A stretch of DNA of 49,070 nucleotides from CAYJDG01 sp964368875 (lineage in GTDB: Bacteria > Pseudomonadota > Alphaproteobacteria > Micavibrionales > Micavibrionaceae): NCBI GenBank assembly GCA_964368875.1, contig CAYJDG010000011.1, forward strand, positions 1-49,070. The letters are read 5' to 3'. Positions within the stretch are counted from its first letter, which is position 1. Each line of letters begins with the position of its first letter. This document shows, piece after piece, positions 41,135-47,019 of the stretch. Under the pieces are notes generated by a model, which was not told the DNA's origin, searched no databases, and worked only from the letters and a program-made list of their open reading frames with translations. Both the position numbers and the translations under genes were made by a program.

Positions 41135-41143
41135 TTATCCACA
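41135..41143 (+). promoter_or_regulatory. Single consensus DnaA box
   Basis: TTATCCACA is a perfect match to the consensus DnaA-binding 9-mer, right after the rnhA stop. I find no second box or AT-rich unwinding region around it, so it may be chance or a minor regulatory site. Confidence 0.3.
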
Positions 41144-41223
41144 GATTCGCCTCGCGGAGTCCCGCCACTTCCTGCCGCTTTTAAGATTCCATTAATTCGA
41201 ATCGTCAACAGTGGGAACCAAGG

Positions 41224-41242
41224 ACAGCATCAAGCTGTTTTT
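41224..41242 (+). terminator. Weak terminator-like hairpin
   Basis: ACAGC (41224-41228) pairs with GCTGT (41234-41238) around a 5-nt loop, followed by TTTT. The stem is short. It would end the ispH-rnhA transcript before the 41264 gene. Confidence 0.35.
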
Positions 41243-41263
41243 ATAAGGACAAGGGAGGCTTCC

Positions 41264-41689
41264 ATGAAAGCCAATGATAACCTGACCACCGAGAGTGTCG
41301 TTCTTCCTTTACCACCAGAAGCCACGGCAAAAACCGAGATGGATATATATGTCCGGTTTATGCGTCACCTGCGCCACGTCGCCAACAGCCGCATGGAAAT
41401 AAAAGTACTGACCGCGATCCAGTTTGTCGCCGATATGACCGATACGCCGGATGCCGATATCGCGCGGATGATGACCGACGCGGGATTGCGCGCCCCAAGA
41501 ATGGCGTATCCGGCAACCTACCTTGAATATGCCGACAATGCCCTGATGCGCGATGACTGGGAAGCCGGATCGGCGAGCCCGGCGCTGAAAGACCTTCAGG
41601 CGCACTGGACGCATATCGGTGAAGACCGCTTTGCCGGGTTCAAACGCTACTACCCGACACTGACCCGCGATCTGTTCACCCGCGTTTAA
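41264..41689 (+). CDS. Hypothetical protein, 141 aa
   Basis: A predicted soluble protein. Helix-rich segments are MRHLRHVANSRMEIKVLTAI and a Met/Ala/Tyr-rich middle around MAYPATYLEYADNALMRDDW; the FAGFKRYYPTLTRDLF tail ends the protein. The DxP-type acidic helix ADMTDTPDADIARMM suggests a regulatory or binding role but no family is recognised. GGGAGG precedes the ATG. Its TAA overlaps the stop of the convergent PBP1A gene as a TTAA palindrome. Confidence 0.65.
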   Translation: MKANDNLTTESVVLPLPPEATAKTEMDIYVRFMRHLRHVANSRMEIKVLTAIQFVADMTDTPDADIARMMTDAGLRAPRMAYPATYLEYADNALMRDDWEAGSASPALKDLQAHWTHIGEDRFAGFKRYYPTLTRDLFTRV

Positions 41690-43683
41690 TCATTCATCCG
41701 CGTATAGCCGACCCGGTCGCCAGCGCGGTCCGGACGGAACATCGGACGCATGTCGAGGCCAAGCGGTTCTGACGCTGCTTCGTTATCCAGCATCGGACGG
41801 CTTTCCGACATGATGCGGCCAAGCAGATCGCCAAATTCATCACCGAGATCAGAGGTCCGGTAAATCTTGAACTTCGACGGTGTAGGATCGGCCTTGGCCG
41901 CGACGATGATTTTTTTCCACGTGCCAGCCGCCAGACCGCCGCCAGTGACAGATTTCATCGACGAGTTATCGTCATTGCCAAACCAGACCACGCCAATAAA
42001 GTCATTGGTAAAGCCATCGAACCACGCATCGCGGTGATCCTGGCTGGTGCCGGTTTTGCCTGCGACGAAGAACGGCGAGGCGGCTGCGCCCCCGGTGCCG
42101 TTTTGCACGACGCTGGCCATCATGTCGGTGAGCGCACCGACATCGCTGCCCCGGAAGACGCGCGGCGCGGCTTCAGGTTTGTATTCATAGACAACCTTAT
42201 CGTTGCGATCCTTGATGCGTTTGACGGCAAAGGTCTTCACGGCATAGCCACCGCTCTGGATGGTCGCATAGGCCTGCGCCATTTCAATCATCGGCACTTC
42301 AGACGAGCCAAGCGACAAAGCAAGGCTGGAATCCAGATCGGCGGTGATCCCCATGCGGCGAGCGGCACTGATCACGGCCTCAGGCCCGATGGCTTTGGCG
42401 AGGCGGACCGAGACAGTGTTGAGCGAGTAGGTGAGAGCTTCGATCAGCGTGACCTGCCCATAGTATTTGTTGCCGAAGTTCTGTGGACGGTAACGGCCCT
42501 CGGTGATTGGTTCGTCGATGACAAGATCATAGGGGCTGAAGCCGCGCTCAAGCGCCGCGAGATACACAACCGGCTTGAACGACGAGCCGGGCTGGCGCAG
42601 ACCTTGCGCGGCGCGGTTATACTGGCTGGCCTTGTAATCGATCCCGCCGACCATGGCGACGACGCTGCCATCCGGGCGGAGCACGACGCTGGCACCTTGA
42701 GTCACCTTGAGCTTGGCGGTATTTTTCTCAACCGTTTCCTTGATGATCTTGGCGGCAGAGTCCTGCACTTCGGGATCGAGCGTCGTTTCAACGACGAGAT
42801 CGGTGGTCGGCGTGCCAATCAGGTTATCAAGGTTATCAACGACCCAGTCAGCGAAGTAGCGGCTGGACTCGCCTTCGGCCCCGGTCGGATCATCCTTGCC
42901 GGGTTTTTTGGAGAGCGCGGCCTTGGCCTCTTTCTCCTTGAGGAACCCTGCATCTACCATGGTCGAGAGGACAGTCGCGGCGCGGTCACGCGAGGCCTTT
43001 TTATTGGCAATCGGCGAATAGCGCGACGGTGCTTTCAAAAGACCTGCAAGCACGGCGGATTCATACAGCGTCAAATCTTTGACGGGTTTGTTGAAATAGA
43101 CTTTCGCGGCGGCTTCGATGCCATAAGTGCCAGCGCCCATATAGACGCGGTTCAGATACGCCATCAGGATTTCGTCTTTGGTCAGTTCCTTCTCAAGCCA
43201 GAGGGCGAGGAGGGCTTCCTGAATTTTACGCTTGTAGGTTTTTTCCTGTGTCAGAAACAAATTTTTCGCGAGCTGCTGGGTGATGGTCGAGCCGCCCTGT
43301 GTGCGGTCCTTGCTGCGGATGTTCACATAGATAGCGCGCGCAAGGCCAATCGGGTCGATGCCGAAGTGATGATAGAAGCGGCGGTCTTCGACGGCGAGCA
43401 CGGCGTCGAGCGTGTGTTTCGGCACGTCCTGAATCGAGAGCGTGTTGCCCTTGAGATCGCCGTAGCGTCCGATGACCGAGCCGTCATTGGCAAGAACCGT
43501 GATCGAAACCTCTTTTTTGAATTTCGGATTTTCAATGATGCCGGGAAGTTCGCGGGCATACCATGCGAGCACGCCGATCAGGATGATGCTGGCCCAGAGA
43601 CCGAGGACAAAAGTCCATTTCACCAGTCTCCAGAAAAAAGACGGGCGTTCATAGGATTTTGCGGTGTGCCCGTATCTGGCCAT
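41686..43683 (-). CDS. mrcA: Penicillin-binding protein 1A, bifunctional
   Basis: Class A PBP that polymerises and crosslinks peptidoglycan. The 665-residue protein has a membrane anchor (about 23-42, TFVLGLWASIILIGVLA). The GT51 transglycosylase domain contains AVEDRRFYHHFGIDPIGLAR (catalytic Glu about 99), GGSTITQQLAKNLFL and RKIQEALLALWLE. The transpeptidase domain has SxxK in RQPGSSFKPVVYL (Ser about 367), SLN in TYSLNTVSV and KTGTS in FVAGKTGTSQD. The E. coli-type OB insertion is not obvious, as usual for shorter alphaproteobacterial forms. It is monocistronic. The gene name follows E. coli usage; PBP1A versus 1B is judged from the motifs' context. Confidence 0.93.
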   Translation of the reverse strand: MARYGHTAKSYERPSFFWRLVKWTFVLGLWASIILIGVLAWYARELPGIIENPKFKKEVSITVLANDGSVIGRYGDLKGNTLSIQDVPKHTLDAVLAVEDRRFYHHFGIDPIGLARAIYVNIRSKDRTQGGSTITQQLAKNLFLTQEKTYKRKIQEALLALWLEKELTKDEILMAYLNRVYMGAGTYGIEAAAKVYFNKPVKDLTLYESAVLAGLLKAPSRYSPIANKKASRDRAATVLSTMVDAGFLKEKEAKAALSKKPGKDDPTGAEGESSRYFADWVVDNLDNLIGTPTTDLVVETTLDPEVQDSAAKIIKETVEKNTAKLKVTQGASVVLRPDGSVVAMVGGIDYKASQYNRAAQGLRQPGSSFKPVVYLAALERGFSPYDLVIDEPITEGRYRPQNFGNKYYGQVTLIEALTYSLNTVSVRLAKAIGPEAVISAARRMGITADLDSSLALSLGSSEVPMIEMAQAYATIQSGGYAVKTFAVKRIKDRNDKVVYEYKPEAAPRVFRGSDVGALTDMMASVVQNGTGGAAASPFFVAGKTGTSQDHRDAWFDGFTNDFIGVVWFGNDDNSSMKSVTGGGLAAGTWKKIIVAAKADPTPSKFKIYRTSDLGDEFGDLLGRIMSESRPMLDNEAASEPLGLDMRPMFRPDRAGDRVGYTRMND

Positions 43684-43747
43684 AATCTCACTCTCTCATG
43701 CTAACGCACTGAGGTAATTTAAGTTTCTCTCCGGTGCAATAGAAGAG

Positions 43748-44131
43748 TCATGCGGCCTGCGCGAATATAAGCGGAGCGCTTGCCGGGGCCTCCTTAAGCC
43801 TGAGAAGGCGCGAAAACCACTCTCTGGTCTCGGTTGCGACCTGCTCCAGGGCCATGACCAGCTCGGCGATGATAATAGTTCGTTCTAACTCACGCGACGG
43901 GTGTGTTGAGAGCACGGGAATGAGCTCAATCGCCCGGAGAATGCGGCCTTGGCGGCCCCCGAGACGGGTGAGCTCCTTGTGCAGTTTGCAGATCGTGTCA
44001 CCCTTGCAGGCATTGGCGGCGGAGCGGGCTTTGCCAGCTTGCGTGCGCGGGCCAGTGGATTTGGTCCATGGTTTCCAGCGGGCAATGGCGGCACGTTGGG
44101 CGGCTTTGGCTTCGGGGGTCCAGGTTCTCAT
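43748..44131 (-). CDS. Small STGPRT-motif protein, 127 aa
   Basis: A basic N-terminal region with WTPEAKAAQRAAIARWKPW, then the segment KSTGPRTQAGKARSAANACK (about 24-43). The motif STGPRTxxGKAxSxxNA recurs, as I remember it, in short proteins scattered through many bacterial genomes, often near mobile or variable DNA; no function is known to me. The rest is helical (ELERTIIIAELVMALEQ). GGGAGAA precedes the ATG. Its expression looks elaborately controlled: a consensus-like promoter, an overlapping inverted repeat, and a terminator-like hairpin in the leader. It lies beside a MITE-like element. Confidence 0.72.
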   Translation of the reverse strand: MRTWTPEAKAAQRAAIARWKPWTKSTGPRTQAGKARSAANACKGDTICKLHKELTRLGGRQGRILRAIELIPVLSTHPSRELERTIIIAELVMALEQVATETREWFSRLLRLKEAPASAPLIFAQAA

Positions 44132-44144
44132 GTGTTTCTCCCAT

Positions 44145-44176
44145 AAAAAAAGCCGGTGCCGGGACTAACTCCGGCT
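44145..44176 (-). terminator. Attenuator-like hairpin in the leader of the STGPRT gene
   Basis: On the minus strand, AGCCGG (44171-44176) pairs with CCGGCT (44151-44156), followed by seven T: an intrinsic-terminator shape only 14 nt before the ATG. The same 5' arm can pair with a nearer CCGGC (44158-44162), which would prevent the terminator. A 10-bp palindrome, ACCAGCTGGT (44177-44186), lies just upstream in the leader. A terminator and a competing anti-terminator in a leader suggest attenuation. Confidence 0.5.
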
Positions 44177-44186
44177 ACCAGCTGGT

Positions 44187-44209
44187 TATAATATAGTACT
44201 GATATTATA
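44187..44209. promoter_or_regulatory. Operator-like inverted repeat over the -10 and start site
   Basis: TATAATAT (44187-44194) and ATATTATA (44202-44209) are perfect 8-bp inverted copies 7 bp apart. They cover the -10 box and the expected transcript start of the STGPRT gene. The position fits a repressor site; AT-richness makes chance more likely than for a mixed sequence. Confidence 0.5.
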
Positions 44210-44232
44210 GGAAATAATGCTGGAAAAGTCAA
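44204..44232 (-). promoter_or_regulatory. Near-consensus sigma70 promoter of the STGPRT gene
   Basis: On the minus strand, TTGACT (44227-44232), exactly 17 bp, then a perfect TATAAT (44204-44209). This is the best promoter in the window. Transcription would start near 44197, giving a leader of about 65 nt. Confidence 0.8.
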
Positions 44233-44236
44233 GGAA

Positions 44237-44365
44237 ATTCACTACAGCGGGCACAGCGCGGCTGGCGATTGTTATGGGGCCGCGCAGCGAAAATTATACA
44301 AAGGATGCCTGCGGCGCTCAGGATGCGGGACTCTCTCGAAACGCGCTGTGTCCGCTGTGGTGAAT
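44237..44365. mobile_element. MITE-like 129-bp element with 24-bp terminal inverted repeats
   Basis: The left end (44237-44260, beginning ATTCACTACAGCG) and the right end (44342-44365, ending CGCTGTGGTGAAT) are inverted copies that match at 22 of 24 positions. The interior (about 80 bp) has no open frame of note. No clear target-site duplication is seen. A third terminus-like copy lies at 44908-44928. The element sits exactly between the divergent promoters at 44204-44232 and 44394-44422. It may be a non-autonomous element or a large REP/BIME-type structure. Confidence 0.65.
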
Positions 44366-44389
44366 CATTTTTAAACCTTAAGCACGGGA

Positions 44390-44409
44390 ATAATTGACAT
44401 AACAATTAT
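44390..44409. promoter_or_regulatory. Inverted repeat over the -35 of the lipoprotein gene
   Basis: ATAATTG (44390-44396) and CAATTAT (44403-44409) are perfect 7-bp inverted copies 6 bp apart, overlapping the TTGACA -35 box. This is a possible operator. Confidence 0.4.
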
Positions 44410-44422
44410 GAAAACGTAAGGT
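44394..44422 (+). promoter_or_regulatory. Candidate promoter of the 145-aa lipoprotein gene
   Basis: A perfect -35 TTGACA (44394-44399), 17 bp, then TAAGGT (44417-44422), which matches the -10 consensus at 3 of 6 positions. AAGAGGG follows as the ribosome-binding site before the ATG at 44446. Confidence 0.5.
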
Positions 44423-44445
44423 CACAGACATAAAGAGGGAAAAAA

Positions 44446-44883
44446 ATGAATTTGATGAAACGGTACGCCGCTGCTGTGAGTCTGGTGTTGCTTGGCACGG
44501 GATGCGAGTTCAAGGCGAATTTCAATTATTCCAGCACTGGCACCGAAGGGGATACGCAGTCGGTCGTGAAACGTCTGAATGACGATGCGTCGGTGGAAGT
44601 CAGCCGCGCCGATAACGCCGTACCGCCGAAGAAATTTACATTCAAGTGTTCCACGGGTCAGGCGGCAATTCAGGATGCGACCGATGCGGCCAAACAGGAA
44701 GGTGCCGAGTTGCACGCCCAACTGAGTGCTTTGATGGCGAGCGCAACCACGCGTAACCTCGATGACCTGACCAAGAAAATGGAGCCGCTGGGTGCGCAGA
44801 TGAGCATGAACCGCAAAACAGTCAGTGCCCTCGAAGAAGTGGGTCGCGTCTGCCGGGGCGAGATCAAGGTCGAGCTGAACTAG
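44446..44883 (+). CDS. Putative lipoprotein, 145 aa
   Basis: An envelope lipoprotein: the signal MNLMKRYAAAVSLVLLGTGC has its lipobox LGTGC with acylated Cys at 20. The mature part starts with a beta-like stretch (EFKANFNYSSTG). It continues with helical segments (AIQDATDAAKQEGAELHAQL and TRNLDDLTKKMEPLGAQM) and ends RVCRGEIKVELN. Two further Cys (KCSTG and RVCRG) may form a disulfide. Family not recognised. It is flanked on both sides by copies of the CACCACAGCG repeat and has its own promoter with an inverted repeat. Confidence 0.72.
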   Translation: MNLMKRYAAAVSLVLLGTGCEFKANFNYSSTGTEGDTQSVVKRLNDDASVEVSRADNAVPPKKFTFKCSTGQAAIQDATDAAKQEGAELHAQLSALMASATTRNLDDLTKKMEPLGAQMSMNRKTVSALEEVGRVCRGEIKVELN

Positions 44884-44907
44884 GCGTTACGTATATCCGT
44901 ATAAATT

Positions 44908-44928
44908 TTCACCACAGCGACCACAGCG
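44908..44928. repeat. Third copy of the TTCACCACAGCG terminus repeat
   Basis: TTCACCACAGCGACCACAGCG matches the outer 21 bases of the right terminus of the 44237-44365 element (read on the minus strand) at 19 of 21 positions. It is a solo terminus, with no partner found nearby. Confidence 0.6.
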
Positions 44929-44942
44929 TGCTGATAGACTGG

Positions 44943-45545
44943 TTATTTATAGTTTATGTGTTTCTCTATGAGCACAAAGGTTTTGATGTTTTTCATTTCA
45001 GGCGTATCAGCTAAATTATTTATTACTAAAGAATATTTTCCTTGGATTAGTTTTGCAGCCGTAATATCTGCTAAAAGATATTCACCATTACCCGCAGAAA
45101 TTTCAAGTTTTGAGGATTCGCCAGATCTAATCGTACGGTTGGATTCATAAGAACTTAAAATGTAATTCACATTTATTGGACCACCGCGCACAACAGGGGC
45201 TATTCCAGCAGAAATTTGTTCATCAATTCCCCCAGCTATTTTGTGCATCTGACGACGCTCATCTAATGTGCCTTCTTTATAATAGCCAAATTTAATAGTG
45301 TAGAAATCGTCGTCTGTTATAAAAAAATCGCATTTAAATTTTGATCCTGCATGATCAAAATTTATTGGTGCGGCTATGGGCGGCCCTTCGCCGCATGAGG
45401 CGTGACGTTGTGGCTCTATTAAATTAAGTTGAATCGCCAAAGCATTTATTTGCCAACGAACGAGAGGGTATCTGATGATAAGGCCGGTCAATGCAGCGGC
45501 AAACAAGAAGATAATTATCAGTGGGATTGCTGATTTCTTACTCAT
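44943..45545 (-). CDS. AT-rich membrane-anchored protein, DUF5625-like
   Basis: A 200-residue protein with one N-terminal membrane segment (about 6-24, AIPLIIIFLFAAALTGLII) and a periplasmic domain. The domain runs PINFDHAGSKFKCDFFITDD, YTIKFGYYKEG, GPINVNYILSSYE, LADITAAKLIQGKYSLVINN, then a final strand. The beta-sandwich rhythm with the L-x-x-G-x-Y end resembles DUF5625-type proteins; this is a tentative match. It is markedly more AT-rich than its neighbours, like the Rap1a-like gene at 3306, pointing to acquisition. It ends downstream near the repeat at 44908. It begins 37 bp after mgtE on the same strand. Confidence 0.62.
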   Translation of the reverse strand: MSKKSAIPLIIIFLFAAALTGLIIRYPLVRWQINALAIQLNLIEPQRHASCGEGPPIAAPINFDHAGSKFKCDFFITDDDFYTIKFGYYKEGTLDERRQMHKIAGGIDEQISAGIAPVVRGGPINVNYILSSYESNRTIRSGESSKLEISAGNGEYLLADITAAKLIQGKYSLVINNLADTPEMKNIKTFVLIEKHINYK

Positions 45546-45582
45546 TAAGAATGTCCTTCGCCCCAGATCTTGGATCTAAAGT

Positions 45583-46998
45583 TTACAGCAAGAAAATAGT
45601 CGCCAATCCCAGAAACGAGAAAAACCCGATCATATCGGTTGCGGCAGTCAGGAATACGCCCGACGACACTGCAGGGTCGGCGCCCATGCGGTCGAGGATG
45701 ATGGGGATGCTGGAACCCGCGAAGCCTGCGACGATCAGGTTGACGATCAAGGCGCCGCCGATGACGAGGCCGAGTTCGAGGTGGTGGAACCACAGGCCGG
45801 CGCAGACCCCGACGATACAGGAGAGCAAGAGGCCGTTGAGCAGGCCGACGGCGGTTTCCTTGCCGATGACTCGCCACGCGTTGGCGGCGGAGACTTCGTT
45901 GGTGGCGAGGGCGCGCACGGCAACGGTCATGGCCTGGGTTCCGGCATTGCCGCCCATCGAGGCGACCATCGGCATGAGGATGGCCAGCGTCACGATCTGT
46001 TCGATCGAGGCCTGAAACAAAGAAATGACGATGGCGGCCATTGACGCAGTGGCGAGGTTGATAAGCAGCCAGCGCGAGCGCGAAAACATGGTTGGGAAGA
46101 TGCTGCGGTACAAGTCATCCTCGCCGACGCCGCCGAGTTTGAGGATATCTTCTTCGGCTTCTTCGTCGATAACGTCGAGGACGTCGTCAATCGTGATGAT
46201 CCCGATGAGACGGCCCGCGTCGTCGATGACCGGTGCGGAGGCCAGATCTTCGTTCCTGAAAATCTGCGCGACTTCTTCCTGGTCCATCGTGGCCGGGATG
46301 GGGTGGGTTTGTTTGAGCGAGAGGCTTTCCAGTTTTTCGGAGCGTCCGGCGCGGATCAGTTTGCTTAGAGGAATTTCCCCAGCGACGTGATAGCTCGGGT
46401 CGATCACGATGATGTCATAGAAATCATCAGGGAGGTTATCGGCGGCGGCACGAAGGTAATCGACCGTTTTCCCAACCGTCCAGAATTGCGGCACGGCGAC
46501 GAATTCACGCTGCATCAGGCGTCCGGCGGAGTCTTCAGGGAAGCTCAGGCCTTCTTCGATGGCGATACGCGTTTTGGCGGAGAGTTTGCGGATGACGTCC
46601 TGTTGCGATTCTTTATCGAGCGGCAGGATGAGGTCGAGCGCGTCATCCGAGTCCAGTTCCGAAATGATCCGGGCGACTTCGTTCGGGCCGAGTTCTTCGA
46701 GAACGATTTTGCGGATGTCTTCGTCAAGTTCCGAGATAACCTCGGGTTCGAAGAAAGACGCGTAATGTTCAAGCAGCTGGAGGCGGTCACCGCCATCGAC
46801 TTTTTGCAGGAGTTCGGTTTTGTCGATGACGCTGAGTTTTTCGAGGAGAGCGCGGGTGACGTTTTCGTCGCCCTCATTCAGGGCCAGACGGATCGCATGA
46901 ATCAGTTCGTCCTCGAGACCGAGCAGGTCTGAGGAGTCCGGGTCTTCCATAGGCGCCCGAAAGTCACCCTGGAAGGGTTGGTAGGTTTCGTCGGACAT
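45583..46998 (-). CDS. mgtE: Magnesium transporter MgtE
   Basis: Mg2+ channel/transporter of the inner membrane. The 471 residues show the full domain order: an acidic N-terminal superhelical domain (about 35-150), then two CBS domains (about 155-275) including APVIDDAGRLIGIITIDDVLDVIDEEAEED (in family order). Five transmembrane helices follow to the C-terminus, with MVASMGGNAGTQAMTVAVRAL carrying the conserved pore/Mg-binding region GGNAGTQ. Mg2+ sensing by the N and CBS domains is established for the family. It starts 21 bp after maeB and is probably on the same transcript, although no strong ribosome-binding site is visible. Confidence 0.95.
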   Translation of the reverse strand: MSDETYQPFQGDFRAPMEDPDSSDLLGLEDELIHAIRLALNEGDENVTRALLEKLSVIDKTELLQKVDGGDRLQLLEHYASFFEPEVISELDEDIRKIVLEELGPNEVARIISELDSDDALDLILPLDKESQQDVIRKLSAKTRIAIEEGLSFPEDSAGRLMQREFVAVPQFWTVGKTVDYLRAAADNLPDDFYDIIVIDPSYHVAGEIPLSKLIRAGRSEKLESLSLKQTHPIPATMDQEEVAQIFRNEDLASAPVIDDAGRLIGIITIDDVLDVIDEEAEEDILKLGGVGEDDLYRSIFPTMFSRSRWLLINLATASMAAIVISLFQASIEQIVTLAILMPMVASMGGNAGTQAMTVAVRALATNEVSAANAWRVIGKETAVGLLNGLLLSCIVGVCAGLWFHHLELGLVIGGALIVNLIVAGFAGSSIPIILDRMGADPAVSSGVFLTAATDMIGFFSFLGLATIFLL

Positions 46999-47019
46999 TC
47001 TGAATACCGCGAGAATAAA

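Noticed and set aside
41135..41143. Replication origin near the DnaA box
   Set aside because: There is only one box and no AT-rich unwinding element, dnaA, dnaN or other origin markers nearby.
42034..43704. A 556-codon open frame antisense to the PBP1A gene
   Set aside because: PBP1A has all catalytic motifs. The opposite frame is a long shadow due to GC-biased third positions.
43748..44445. Prophage or complete transposon
   Set aside because: No integrase, transposase, structural phage gene or tRNA attachment site is visible; only repeat ends and one small gene of the kind often seen near mobile DNA.
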